From Vibrio cyclitrophicus (GTDB lineage Bacteria; Pseudomonadota; Gammaproteobacteria; Enterobacterales; Vibrionaceae): a stretch of 64,000 nucleotides of DNA. A program made the position numbers and the translations under genes. Of the stretch, positions 15,469 through 24,742 are shown in pieces. Below the pieces are notes generated by a model. It searched no databases. It was not told the DNA's origin and saw nothing but the letters and a program-made list of their open reading frames with translations. The stretch lies in contig CP065366.1 of NCBI GenBank assembly GCA_023206055.1, forward strand, positions 1,674,001 to 1,738,000. The letters run 5' to 3'. The stretch's first letter is position 1; each line of letters opens with the position of its first letter.

Positions 15469-17919
15469 GTGTTCAATTGCATGCTTTGGCGACTTTTGTT
15501 GCTCGCTTCACTGTTTCCTTTTGCTGCGTATTCGCAATCTGAAGAAGAAGGTGAGGGGAGCGAACTCTATCCAGCTCATGTTGAAGTTCGAGTCGGAAAA
15601 GTGGGGGATAGCTTTTATCGTGTCATGATGGATGACTACGAAGAACCCTTCATTTCGATATCCAATGCCGCTTTTTATCTGCTCGAAATGAATGGTCAGT
15701 GTGATGAAAGCGGATATTGCGAGCTGTACTTGCCACAAGATGTGGGAAGAGAATCTCCGCCGTATATTGTTGATACCGAACAAGCCATCTGTTATCGCGA
15801 TGACAACAATATCCAGTCGATCAAATATCAAGTCATAGACGATGAAACTTACATCCACTGGTACAGCTTACAAGCTTGTATCCCGGCAAAAGTGCGTTGG
15901 GATATTGATGATTATCGGCTCACCGTTTTTCCAGAATTCAGCTCATTAACTGAACTGGAAGCGGCCATTTCTAAGATGAAAAATGAGTCACGTAAGAAGG
16001 CCGAGGATCTCAAGCGAGCTGAAAACACACCAGCTTTCGAACCTGTTGCCGCCGTGGGTTTGGCTACTCGGTTAGCGGCTTCTGTTTATCACGACAATGA
16101 AACTGGCGGTGACGTTTACGCAATCTCAGACACCATATTAAGCACTGAACACTCTTTGTCTCGCTTGTCGATTGATTCACGAGAAGATAACCCCATCGTT
16201 TATTACAACATTGCGATAGGAGCTCATGACGGTGAAGGCTCTTTGGAAGTCGGCCATGTGTTATTAGATGGCAGCGTATTTACCGTGAATCAAACCCTCG
16301 AAGATGGGCTCTATTATACCAATCGAAAGCGGCAGACAGAGTTCGGCAACCTTCAACTTGAACGAACGACTCAGCCAAACATCAGCATTGATGTTTTGGT
16401 TAATGGTATTTATCAAACCACTTATCGCTCCGATGAGTTTGGACGTTTCGTAGTCGAAGAAGACAATATTTCCCCCGGAGACACCATCAAGTTTCGCTAC
16501 TACTTGTCGAAAGGTGTTTGGCAAGAGGAGGAGATCACCGTTGCTGGTTTAGAAGATGCATTTTTGCCACGTAACGAGTGGGGCGTGCAAGTGGTGGGTA
16601 ATGAAGGCGCGGACCGAGCGGGCGCTGTGTCACTTGAATATGGGCTTGCCGATTACTTCACCGTGGGTAGCGCCTTTATGAGGCAACATGGCAAAGACCT
16701 TATTGGCTTTCAAGGACGATATTTACCAGCGCACTGGTTTGCTGGCCATATCGGCTGGTTACCAGAGTTCAACCGCTTTCCAATGGAGTTTGATATCTTG
16801 ATCAACGGCGATCAGTCGGCATCGATAGAGCTTAATAAAACCGATGAATTGGACTTGGAGTCGATGGAGTACGATGTATTCAAATACAACCTGTCGCTTG
16901 CAAACCTAACGGCCTTTTTAACGGTGAGAGATGACGACGACGAATTGAGCGTTGAACCCAAGTTGAATTCGAAAGTGGCTCGTAATTTGTTTGTCTCATA
17001 CGCCGGTGACTATCGGTACACTAAAGCTTCTCATCAAGATGATTATCTACACACTATTGGCCTGGCCAAAAGCGGGTTTTCGGATACGTCGTGGAATATC
17101 TCAGGAACCGTTGATGGCTCGGGTCATCATGAACGAACGGAACTGTCCCTAAGGAATGCCTGTAAAGAGTGCCTGCTCGATCCTCTGGAGGTTTTTCAAG
17201 AGCTCACCACTAATGTATCGGCTCGCTATCAAAAACAGGAGGTTTCGTTTACTGCCTCTGTAGAAGCTCGTGTGAATCCTTATTTGCTCTTTAAACTGGA
17301 AGGAACCGAAGACCGATACGGTGTTGAGATGACGACAGAATTCGGCGCGAAGACTTACTTTGATGAAAGCATTGGTCAGTTTGTTGAGTGGAATCGATAC
17401 AACCATTCTAAGTTGACGGGCATTGTTTACGATCACCACAAACAACCCATACAAGGTGTAAGCCTACAAATCTTGGACCAACGAGCGGTCAGTGATGCAA
17501 AAGGCCAGTTTGAATTCTCAAGTGTTCCCGCTCGAGATAATCTGCCTATCTATATTGATGAAGGGGCACTCGATCTTAACCTGACACCGATTCAAAACCC
17601 TGTGTTTGTAAACACTAAGCAAGTCGGGTTAACTCATGCTCACATCGAAATGGTGGTGTCATTTGGTGTCGATGGTACGCTTGAAGGCACATTAGAAGAC
17701 AATGCCTATTTGCACTTTAAGCACATACAAAAAGGCACCGAGTATTCGAGTGAAATCGAAAGCGATGGCTTCTATATGGTTGAAGGGCTCATCGCGGGTA
17801 AATACATTGTGACTTTAGAAATGGGCGACAAGCGATACGTGCAGGGTGCCGACTTGAACGGCGATTTCTGGGTAAGCGACCTCACATTCAACCTCATTGA
17901 TTTTCATAAGGTGTACTAA
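15469..17919 (+). CDS. Outer-membrane usher of a chaperone-usher pilus
   Basis: An 816-residue protein with a signal peptide (ending AAYSQS), an N-terminal domain, a long beta-barrel region (about 200-640) with short alternating strands, and a C-terminal carboxypeptidase-regulatory-like beta domain (about 646-720, LTGIVYDHHKQPIQGVSLQI) as found in CS1/alternative-type ushers. The plug-like segment NISIDVLVNGIYQTTYRSDE is visible near residue 305. The start is uncertain: GTG at 15469 lies 3 bases after AAAGG, while the ATG at 15481 lies too far from it. The operon of two subunits, chaperone and usher ends here, with no large adhesin gene following. Confidence 0.85.
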   Translation: MFNCMLWRLLLLASLFPFAAYSQSEEEGEGSELYPAHVEVRVGKVGDSFYRVMMDDYEEPFISISNAAFYLLEMNGQCDESGYCELYLPQDVGRESPPYIVDTEQAICYRDDNNIQSIKYQVIDDETYIHWYSLQACIPAKVRWDIDDYRLTVFPEFSSLTELEAAISKMKNESRKKAEDLKRAENTPAFEPVAAVGLATRLAASVYHDNETGGDVYAISDTILSTEHSLSRLSIDSREDNPIVYYNIAIGAHDGEGSLEVGHVLLDGSVFTVNQTLEDGLYYTNRKRQTEFGNLQLERTTQPNISIDVLVNGIYQTTYRSDEFGRFVVEEDNISPGDTIKFRYYLSKGVWQEEEITVAGLEDAFLPRNEWGVQVVGNEGADRAGAVSLEYGLADYFTVGSAFMRQHGKDLIGFQGRYLPAHWFAGHIGWLPEFNRFPMEFDILINGDQSASIELNKTDELDLESMEYDVFKYNLSLANLTAFLTVRDDDDELSVEPKLNSKVARNLFVSYAGDYRYTKASHQDDYLHTIGLAKSGFSDTSWNISGTVDGSGHHERTELSLRNACKECLLDPLEVFQELTTNVSARYQKQEVSFTASVEARVNPYLLFKLEGTEDRYGVEMTTEFGAKTYFDESIGQFVEWNRYNHSKLTGIVYDHHKQPIQGVSLQILDQRAVSDAKGQFEFSSVPARDNLPIYIDEGALDLNLTPIQNPVFVNTKQVGLTHAHIEMVVSFGVDGTLEGTLEDNAYLHFKHIQKGTEYSSEIESDGFYMVEGLIAGKYIVTLEMGDKRYVQGADLNGDFWVSDLTFNLIDFHKVY

Positions 17920-17934
17920 ATCCGATCGTTTTGA

Positions 17935-18783
17935 TTAGTCTGAAGGAGGCGAGAGTATCAATCGCACTTTTTGTTTCATGGTTAGCTCCCGGTTCTCCAA
18001 ATCTTTGAATATGGCCTTCCATTCTTGAAAGGTGACCACTATCGGGTTAAAACTGTTTACTGGCTTGGTGACGCCGTAACGTACGGTTTCAACTTCCGGT
18101 TCGAACGTACCAAACAACTTATCCCAAATGATCAAAACACCTGCGTAGTTCTTATCGATGTATTGCGGGTTTTTGCCGTGATGTACTCGATGATGCGAAG
18201 GGGTATTAAAGATGTATTCAAGTGGCCCCAAGCTTCGTATCCATTGTGTATGGACAAAGAACTGCAAACCTAGATTTAGAAGCACCACAAAGATGACCCA
18301 CTTAGGCTCAAAACCTATGATGACCAACGGTACCCAGAAAAGCCACATCCCAGCAAGTGGATACATTAAGCTTTGACGGAAAGCCGTACTGAAGTTCATG
18401 CTTTCTGAACTGTGGTGCGCGACGTGTGCTGCCCACATCCAGCGAACACGATGGCTTGCTCTATGGAACCAGTAATAGCAAAAGTCTTGCAACACCATCA
18501 ATACTACAAAACTCAGCACGCCCATTTCAATGTCCATCAAGCGCCAACCAAACAGCCATAGATACAGCTGAACGACCAATAACCCGGTGAGCAAATCGGA
18601 GAGTTGGTGCATTCCCGCCAGCGTGAAGTTACACATTACTTCTGAAAGTTTATAGCTCGAGTTATCTGGTAATCGACCTTGCTTCTGACCGATAAAATAC
18701 TCAGCCAACATGCACACCATGAACAAGGGCGCTAATACAAGCAGTAGCCATTCTGGGTGATTGATTAATGCGTCGATATTCAT
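17935..18783 (-). CDS. Sterol desaturase / fatty-acid hydroxylase family membrane protein
   Basis: A 282-residue integral membrane di-iron protein. The eight-His metal site is spread over HRASH, HVAHH and HRVHHGKNPQYIDKNYAG. The terminal motif IIWDKLFGTFEPE is typical of the family. Bacterial members hydroxylate or desaturate lipids; the substrate here is unknown. It lies 88 bases downstream of the DUF2804 gene on the same strand, probably one operon, with an AraC regulator divergent. An AAGGAT ribosome site precedes the ATG. Confidence 0.88.
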   Translation of the reverse strand: MNIDALINHPEWLLLVLAPLFMVCMLAEYFIGQKQGRLPDNSSYKLSEVMCNFTLAGMHQLSDLLTGLLVVQLYLWLFGWRLMDIEMGVLSFVVLMVLQDFCYYWFHRASHRVRWMWAAHVAHHSSESMNFSTAFRQSLMYPLAGMWLFWVPLVIIGFEPKWVIFVVLLNLGLQFFVHTQWIRSLGPLEYIFNTPSHHRVHHGKNPQYIDKNYAGVLIIWDKLFGTFEPEVETVRYGVTKPVNSFNPIVVTFQEWKAIFKDLENRELTMKQKVRLILSPPSD

Positions 18784-18870
18784 GTTTTATCCTTGTTGAG
18801 ACGCCATACGCGTTTTTAGTATCAAGTTTACTTAGACTCGATCGTCTGAGATTCAATCAGCAGAGTTTCG

Positions 18871-19884
18871 CTACCAGCGGGCAAAGTGATCTTCTGTTAG
18901 ACCAAGAACACCATCGAGTTGATGTGTCACTCCATTGTTGTCTTCAATCGAGCCAGAAAAGTGACCAATGAACTGACGAAAGTTACTCTTTAAGATCCAT
19001 AAATTGAGCTTTTCGCTGCGGTTATTTAAGGGCGTAAATGTCAGGTTTATACGTCCATCTTGTGATGTTATCTGCCAAGGTAAGTTCGTGTCTTGGCGAC
19101 TGAACGTAAACTGTACCGGGTTAAGCAAGTGTCTGGTTCCATTGACCCACAATACGTTTTCGCAGCCTCCGGTTTCATTGACGCCCGCCGCGAGATTCAA
19201 GCCAATATCAGTGCCATTGGATTGCGTGTTGATGCTTGCCCAGCGCCAACTGGTTTCGCGCCTCATGTATCCCGCTGAAAAGTCATAACCGGCACGAGCT
19301 TGCGTGAGGGTTAATGATGTTCCCTTGATTTGGATGTCGCCGCTGATGCGCAAAGCATTGTGCTTTTGGGTGTAAGTCCAACCTGAATAGCCCGTTGGGC
19401 TGCACATCGCCAAGGGCAAGCTGTCGGCTTCAAGCTCTAAAGCGATATCGGCCTTGATGAGTTTGGTATTCAAGCGAACTTGCCATTGTCTGCCTTCGAT
19501 ATCGAAAGCAATGCTTTGGCTTGCAATGCTTGTCTTTCCTTCAAATGGTGAAGGTGTAACATGCTTATCAAACCCTAATGGCCTCAACCAAGATGACTCT
19601 TCTAGATGGTTGTTCTCGATGTTGTAGACATAACAAAACGCTGAGCCCAAGTAGCGAATATCCGCGATAGCGACGCCGATAATGTGCGTGTCGGTGACGA
19701 TGCTGGCAAACTGGAATTGCTTATAGTGGAAGTGCTTCTGCCAAGGGTTTGCTCTTGAGTCCATCGAGTTTCGGTAGTCAAAGTTCTCGATGTTCAGTTG
19801 TTTTGGGATGCCATCGAAATGTCCAATGATCGGCTGACCATTAGAATCAATCAAACTGTGTGGGGCAGGGTTCGTTTTTATCAT
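18871..19884 (-). CDS. DUF2804 family protein
   Basis: A 337-residue protein matching DUF2804: LIDSNGQPIIGHFDGIP at the N terminus, KHFHYKQFQFASI, CSPTGYSGWTYTQK and the C-terminal GVLGLTEDHFARW. The family looks like a beta-rich lipocalin-type fold (AttH-like) with no established reaction. No signal peptide or membrane segment is evident. It precedes the sterol-desaturase-family gene and is divergent from an AraC regulator, which suggests a lipid-related pathway (inference only). Confidence 0.85.
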   Translation of the reverse strand: MIKTNPAPHSLIDSNGQPIIGHFDGIPKQLNIENFDYRNSMDSRANPWQKHFHYKQFQFASIVTDTHIIGVAIADIRYLGSAFCYVYNIENNHLEESSWLRPLGFDKHVTPSPFEGKTSIASQSIAFDIEGRQWQVRLNTKLIKADIALELEADSLPLAMCSPTGYSGWTYTQKHNALRISGDIQIKGTSLTLTQARAGYDFSAGYMRRETSWRWASINTQSNGTDIGLNLAAGVNETGGCENVLWVNGTRHLLNPVQFTFSRQDTNLPWQITSQDGRINLTFTPLNNRSEKLNLWILKSNFRQFIGHFSGSIEDNNGVTHQLDGVLGLTEDHFARW

Positions 19885-20054
19885 TGCGATGGTTCACATA
19901 AATTTAACAATTAAAGCCATTGTGCGATGAGTAGCGTAGAATTGGGAGGTCATATTCGGACAAGAGCGCGTTACCAATCACGATTTTGTTAGCATGTGTT
20001 GTTGAGGCTGAGTAGTCAGGTTTATGGGAATGGGCTCGATATAAGGAGAGACGA

Positions 20055-21089
20055 TTGGAGATTATCGCGGAGTATAAGCCAACCGGGCATCGGCATCAGT
20101 TGGGTACATTAGATATCGCGCTGCTGATGAATACCTTAGAGCAACGAGGTATCGATATTGAAAGACTACTCAATGATGTGGGTTTGCCGAACATGGATTG
20201 GCGAGACCTGAATGGAAAGCTGACTTACGCTGATAAGCTCTCGTTATTTAGCGCGGCGAATCAGAGCTTTCCTCACGATGGCTTAGGGCTTTGGTTGGGA
20301 GAGCATGCTAGCTTGAGCCACTTTGGTGTGTTGGGTTATGCACTATCGGCCAGTCAAAATGTCGGGGAGGCCATCAAGTCAGGTTTTAAGTACCTGCGCT
20401 TAAACGGGCCTATCTTCTCGGTTAGATTGCTTTTAGATTCTGAACAAGCGGTGATCCAGATTGAAAATACTTTTGAGGTGGGAGAGCTACTTCCTTTCTG
20501 CAGTGAGTATTTCCTGAGTTCAATTGTCTCTTTGTTCAAAGAGCTGACAGGCCATGATCTGGATATTCACACTCTGGCTTTACCATACGTTCGCCCTAAC
20601 TACGCCAAGCTTTATGATAACCGTTTCCAGTGTCCGGTGATTTTTGAACAAAACCATTGTGAGCTGCGTTTTGATGCCTCGGTTTTGGATCAAACCTTGT
20701 TGACTCATGATGCTGCAACACTGAAGCGTTATCTCGCGTCTTGCCAATCGATAGTCGATACGTTGGACTCTGAACATTTGTTGACTAACCAAATCAAAAC
20801 GATCTTTTATCAAACTGCAGGTAGCTTCCCAAATATTGAACAACTCGCAGAAGAGTTTGGTTGTAGCTCTCGTACACTCAGGCGAGAGCTAGTGACCAAT
20901 GACTCCAGCTATCAATTATTGCTTACCGAAGTTCGAGTGGAACTGGCCAAAGAGCTATTACTCGGTACAACCATGAGCATTGATGACATCGGTGAAAGGC
21001 TCGGTTATAGCGACCCCGCAAATTTCAGAAGGGCGTTTAAAGGTTGGCTCAATAAAACGCCCGCGCAGTTTCGTGACGGTTTAAGTTAA
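20055..21089 (+). CDS. AraC-family transcriptional regulator
   Basis: A 344-residue regulator of the OruR/ArgR-like subgroup with an N-terminal arabinose_bd-type domain (about 25-210) and a C-terminal double helix-turn-helix (about 245-340: IEQLAEEFGCSSRTLRREL, then SIDDIGERLGYSDPANFRRAFKGW). The start is TTG, chosen because AAGGAGAG lies 6-8 bases upstream; the next in-frame ATG is residue 25. It is divergent from the DUF2804/sterol-desaturase operon with 170 bases between, so it probably controls that operon. Confidence 0.9.
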   Translation: MEIIAEYKPTGHRHQLGTLDIALLMNTLEQRGIDIERLLNDVGLPNMDWRDLNGKLTYADKLSLFSAANQSFPHDGLGLWLGEHASLSHFGVLGYALSASQNVGEAIKSGFKYLRLNGPIFSVRLLLDSEQAVIQIENTFEVGELLPFCSEYFLSSIVSLFKELTGHDLDIHTLALPYVRPNYAKLYDNRFQCPVIFEQNHCELRFDASVLDQTLLTHDAATLKRYLASCQSIVDTLDSEHLLTNQIKTIFYQTAGSFPNIEQLAEEFGCSSRTLRRELVTNDSSYQLLLTEVRVELAKELLLGTTMSIDDIGERLGYSDPANFRRAFKGWLNKTPAQFRDGLS

Positions 21090-21093
21090 AGCG

Positions 21094-22068
21094 TTACTTG
21101 CTAAAAAACTGTTCTCTGAAATCGGTGACTTGCTGCTGATAGTAACTGTCCCAATCTTGTTGAGCCCAAGTGTTATGACTTGAGGTTCGCCGAGCGTTTA
21201 ACGTTACTTTGAGTTGACTCAGTTGCTCGTGATAAGTCATCACGGTTTGTTTTTGTTGTACGACTTGTTGTTCGCGCTCGGCAATATCATGGGCTTTTGT
21301 TGCGTCTAAGTAGATCTCTTGAAGGTCGGTTTTGATTGAGACTATCTCAGAAGGACTATAACTGGTGGGTATCAAAGAGACAGCTAGCTCATATTTTTGA
21401 AGCTGTGTTTCGGCATTTAATGTGCCCGTATTGTTTTGCCATTCGTTAAGCAAATCTTGATAGTTGGCCAAAAACTGGCTCGCTTCGTTCTCTTCAAGGG
21501 TGTTGGCGTCAAGCGTAAAATCCAGATGAGCAAACTGGTCTGCGAATAACTGATGGGCCAACTCTCCCCATACTTGCTGTGCAGATTGTTTGAATAGGGC
21601 AACACGCTCTTCAAGTGTCTCTATGGATTCAAGAGGGATGGTACTTTGGGTTAATTGCCAGTCGACTGTGAGCTGTGGATAGTCGCTCAGCAACTCAAAC
21701 CATATACTCGGCAACTCTGATTTCAATCGTGTCAGTTGCTCAGTGCAGTCATTGCGTTGTTGGCAAAGCGTCCAGAACTCATCGAGTTCATCGAATAGAG
21801 CCTTGCCTTCAAGCTCTGTCAAATTTTCAGCATACGTTTCCCCGCCCGATGATTCAGCTTCGGCTTGTTTGTTCTGTGATGCTGCATTTTCCGAACTGTT
21901 GGTTGCAGTTGGTGTGGAATTATCGTCGGCAGTTGTCGTAGAAACACGTGGCTTAGCTTCTGTGTGTTGAGCAGAAGATAGCGGTGTTTCAGTGGATTTT
22001 GATGACCACGAATAGCTAACAATGCTCGCCGTTAAGACGAGCATGAGGGTTAAGATAACTCGATGCAT
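21094..22068 (-). CDS. Membrane-anchored helical protein, Lif/foldase-like layout, partner of sphingomyelinase
   Basis: A 324-residue protein: N-terminal membrane anchor (about 4-20), a Ser/Thr/Ala-rich linker (about 22-78), then a mostly alpha-helical domain with many Gln and Leu. Two Cys, in CQQRNDC, lie near residue 105. This is the layout of lipase-specific foldases (Lif/LipB), and ALFDELDEFW and HQLFADQFAHLDF recall Lif segments. The Lif signature RxxFDYFLSxxGE is not present, so homology is uncertain. It starts 15 bases after the sphingomyelinase stop and is surely cotranscribed. Candidate role: folding or secretion helper for that enzyme. Confidence 0.6.
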   Translation of the reverse strand: MHRVILTLMLVLTASIVSYSWSSKSTETPLSSAQHTEAKPRVSTTTADDNSTPTATNSSENAASQNKQAEAESSGGETYAENLTELEGKALFDELDEFWTLCQQRNDCTEQLTRLKSELPSIWFELLSDYPQLTVDWQLTQSTIPLESIETLEERVALFKQSAQQVWGELAHQLFADQFAHLDFTLDANTLEENEASQFLANYQDLLNEWQNNTGTLNAETQLQKYELAVSLIPTSYSPSEIVSIKTDLQEIYLDATKAHDIAEREQQVVQQKQTVMTYHEQLSQLKVTLNARRTSSHNTWAQQDWDSYYQQQVTDFREQFFSK

Positions 22069-22083
22069 TATGGGTTCACCGGG

Positions 22084-23418
22084 TTACTTGATCACAGCAC
22101 TAACAGGGAAGTGGTCTGAAAGGTTGTAGTGCTTCCATAACTCACTGCTTGTTGATCTTGGAACATCCACGCGATTGTCGTTATGCGCTTTAGCTGCATA
22201 CTCTGAGCTCACTACCACATAATCGAGATACTCAACGTTCTCACCACCCGACATAGGTTCGCCCGCAAAGTTGTTGATGCGTGGGTCAAAGGTTGAAGCG
22301 GTGTAACCAGAGTAGGTTGGTTCATCAGCTTGCAGGTTAGCGAACATCTGTTGGTAGTCGTCTGGGAACTTCAGCTTGTTCACGTTGAAGTCACCGCTGT
22401 AAATAACCGTCTCTGAAGTTGGTATTTCCAGTGATTGAGCAAGCTGACGCATCTGTTTAAATTGACGCTGTCGGTAGTCACGAGCGGTATCCGTATCGAA
22501 CGATGCTGTGTGCGTACCAAACACATGGTAAGCCTGACCGTTCTTGATAACCTCGGCATAATTAACCCCTTTGTCTGCGAAGCAATCCGTTCCGGTACAA
22601 TCAGGGAAAACATACTGAGCTTCGTTAACGATAGGGTAGCGGCTGACAATGATTACGCCGCCGTCATGGATGTTAATCCCATCTTTATCGAGCATTTTGG
22701 TTTGGTACGGGTACTCTTTTGCAAGTTCACGCAAGAACTCATCTCTGCCGTTAGCAAACACCTCTTGTAGCGCCAGTACGTCATAGCCTTTTACGTATTG
22801 AGGGATAATGTCATAACGGTCACCGATGTGCGAGGCAATGGCAGGCAGCGCCCAGATGTTGTAGGTCATGACCTTGAGTGTATTGGCATCCGGCTCTGGC
22901 TGCTCATCCACTTTTGGCGGGGTGATGGTGTAATAAATGTCATCATAGCGCGCTGTAGAATCGGCTTTAAGTGCTAGCTCTGCATTGACCCCGAATGCAT
23001 CGGTCGTGCTGCGATGAATATTACGATCGTCATGCAACGCTAGGTTGACGTCTGCGGCGCTCAAACCATGTTGCAGTGTTGAGTTATACCAATGTCCCTT
23101 CATGGTTTGGTTGAGCGTGACACTCTCACCCACTGCGTTCGATACCACAGTGTCAAACTCATAGGTCTTCCCAGATTTCACACCAGTCCAGCGGTTGAAA
23201 CTGATCAGCTTCTTCGTCTCCCAAGGGCCAATCTGTTCAACATGCTGTTGCCACTCATCACCGAGTTGAAGCAGGTCGGTACCGCTGTGGTTGGCTTGAA
23301 TGGTCATTACTTGATTGGTGTTATTGGTGAGATACACGTCGGTGTCTGCTATCGCAGAGGTCGAAGCGATTGATGTGGATGCCACAAGTGCAGCTAACCA
23401 AGTCCATTGAGTTTTCAT
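22084..23418 (-). CDS. Secreted sphingomyelinase C (neutral, Mg-dependent)
   Basis: A 444-residue exported protein with signal peptide 1-24 (ending SAIA). It has an N-terminal beta-rich extension (about 25-175) and a C-terminal endonuclease/exonuclease/phosphatase-fold domain (about 178-444). Catalytic motifs are TYNIWALP, LQEVF (metal Glu), IVSRYPI, GTHTASFD, SGDFNV and the closing SDHFPVSAV with the general-base His. These match bacterial sphingomyelinase/hemolysin C, which cleaves sphingomyelin and can lyse host cells. An AAGGAT ribosome site lies 9 bases before the ATG. The gene runs into the foldase-like gene. Confidence 0.92.
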   Translation of the reverse strand: MKTQWTWLAALVASTSIASTSAIADTDVYLTNNTNQVMTIQANHSGTDLLQLGDEWQQHVEQIGPWETKKLISFNRWTGVKSGKTYEFDTVVSNAVGESVTLNQTMKGHWYNSTLQHGLSAADVNLALHDDRNIHRSTTDAFGVNAELALKADSTARYDDIYYTITPPKVDEQPEPDANTLKVMTYNIWALPAIASHIGDRYDIIPQYVKGYDVLALQEVFANGRDEFLRELAKEYPYQTKMLDKDGINIHDGGVIIVSRYPIVNEAQYVFPDCTGTDCFADKGVNYAEVIKNGQAYHVFGTHTASFDTDTARDYRQRQFKQMRQLAQSLEIPTSETVIYSGDFNVNKLKFPDDYQQMFANLQADEPTYSGYTASTFDPRINNFAGEPMSGGENVEYLDYVVVSSEYAAKAHNDNRVDVPRSTSSELWKHYNLSDHFPVSAVIK

Positions 23419-23833
23419 CGTTTACGTTATCCTTATTGATTGATGTCTAGAATAACGTAGTCAAGAGTTATGACATTGGAGTTATAACTCTATGGCATTT
23501 ATTCAAATATGAGATATATGCCAAGGTTTTATAAAATTGATTAACCATTGAAAATTAGCATATTGTCTTGTTGGAATGATAAATGGTACGCGCGCGAATA
23601 ATAGAGTCAGTTAATGGTTTCGAGTCGGTAGGTGAGGCATTGTTAGTGTGTTTAAGTGAAAACTGTGTGGCGGGGAAAAGTGGAAGTGGTGAGCAACAAG
23701 AAGTGAATATGGACGCAGCTTAGAGCTATCAGCACAAATTTTGCGATTGTTCTGTAATTTGTTCTTGTTCAGTAAACAGAAACCTTAAAAACAGGTATGA
23801 TAGTGCCGTTTTTAATCCTGAACTGGGAAAGTC
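23419..23833. other. 415-bp divergent region sphingomyelinase / DUF2058 gene
   Basis: It holds divergent promoters. A TTGTTCTTG/TTCAGT run precedes the DUF2058 gene. No regulator site or further gene was recognised. Confidence 0.4.
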
Positions 23834-24355
23834 ATGGCAAAGTTAACACTCCAAGAGCAGATGCTTAAAGCTGGCTTGGTAAATGAGAAAAAATTAAAGA
23901 AGGCGAAGAAAGGCTCTAAAAAGTCTCGCGTTCAGTCTCGTGAAGCAAAAGCGGCAGCTGAAGAAACTAAACTGGCGCAGCAAGCGAAAGACAAAGAGCT
24001 AAACCAACAGTTGAAAGAGCAGCAGTTGAGCAAAGAAATTAAAGCTCAAGTGAAGCAACTGATTGAGATGAACAAGATCGAACAGAAGAACGGTGAGATC
24101 AAATACAACTTCACCGACGGTACGCTAGTTAAATACCTTTACGTAGAAGAGCTGACTCAAAAGCAACTAAGTAAAGGCATTCTAAGTATTGCTCGTCAAG
24201 GCGAGAGCTATGTTGTGATTCCAACAGCAGTAGCGAACAAGATTGCTATGCGCGACGAAGAATCTATCGTTGATACGCAGGCAGGTAGCACAGACGAAGT
24301 AGACGAAGATGACCCGTACAAAGACTTCGTGATCCCAGATGATCTAATGTGGTAA
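23834..24355 (+). CDS. DUF2058 (YaiL-like) nucleic-acid-associated protein
   Basis: A 173-residue protein with the YaiL pattern: MAKLTLQEQMLKAGLV, a Lys/Gln-rich coiled coil (about 20-75), then a small globular domain (NKIEQKNGEIKYNFTDG, RQGESYVVIPTAVA) and an acidic tail ending DDLMW. Family members are annotated as nucleoprotein or polynucleotide-associated enzymes without a proven role. The gene stands alone with its own terminator. Confidence 0.9.
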   Translation: MAKLTLQEQMLKAGLVNEKKLKKAKKGSKKSRVQSREAKAAAEETKLAQQAKDKELNQQLKEQQLSKEIKAQVKQLIEMNKIEQKNGEIKYNFTDGTLVKYLYVEELTQKQLSKGILSIARQGESYVVIPTAVANKIAMRDEESIVDTQAGSTDEVDEDDPYKDFVIPDDLMW

Positions 24356-24407
24356 TCCGTTTTACCTAGCTCCATTCTAATGGCTAGCTAAGTTTACAGG
24401 ATCTAAG

Positions 24408-24449
24408 AATGCAGCGAACAATCACTCGATTGTCGCTGCATTTTTTTTT
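24408..24449 (+). terminator. Terminator of the DUF2058 gene
   Basis: AATGCAGCGAACAATC and GATTGTCGCTGCATT form a long stem around ACTC, followed by nine T. Confidence 0.93.
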
Positions 24450-24483
24450 GCGTGAAATGACTTAAGTAAATGTGGAATAACAC

Positions 24484-24705
24484 TTAATGCTCTGACATGC
24501 CGTAAACAAGGCTATCATTGGTACTTGCATGATCGATGAAGTCGGTATTAGCGCGCTGTTCGTGTTGGTCATAGCCATCGAAGTAACAGTCGCCAATTTC
24601 ATTGCGCGGGCACACGTGAATGTGGTCTTTAATGACCAGTTCGGTAGAACAGCATGGGCAATGCTTTACATGTCCAGTGAGTACCGTAGATCGATTTGGT
24701 TTCAT
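24484..24705 (-). CDS. Small zinc-ribbon-like protein (73 aa)
   Basis: An unrecognised short protein whose first half carries CPCCSTEL and HIHVCPRNEIGDCYF, giving Cys and His pairs suited to bind one zinc. The second half is acidic and His-rich (DQHEQRANTDFIDH). The AGGAGG ribosome site 5 bases before ATG makes translation very likely. A palindrome spanning the predicted -10 region lies just upstream (24717-24742), so the gene is probably repressor-controlled. No function can be assigned. Confidence 0.75.
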   Translation of the reverse strand: MKPNRSTVLTGHVKHCPCCSTELVIKDHIHVCPRNEIGDCYFDGYDQHEQRANTDFIDHASTNDSLVYGMSEH

Positions 24706-24716
24706 ACATCCTCCTG

Positions 24717-24742
24717 ATAGGCAATATAATATGATTGCCTAT
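24717..24742 (-). promoter_or_regulatory. Palindromic operator candidate over the zinc-ribbon gene promoter
   Basis: ATAGGCAAT and ATTGCCTAT are perfect 9-bp inverted arms around an 8-base AT spacer that contains a -10-like TATTAT on the minus strand. The lack of a T run argues against a terminator. The binding protein is unknown. Confidence 0.6.
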
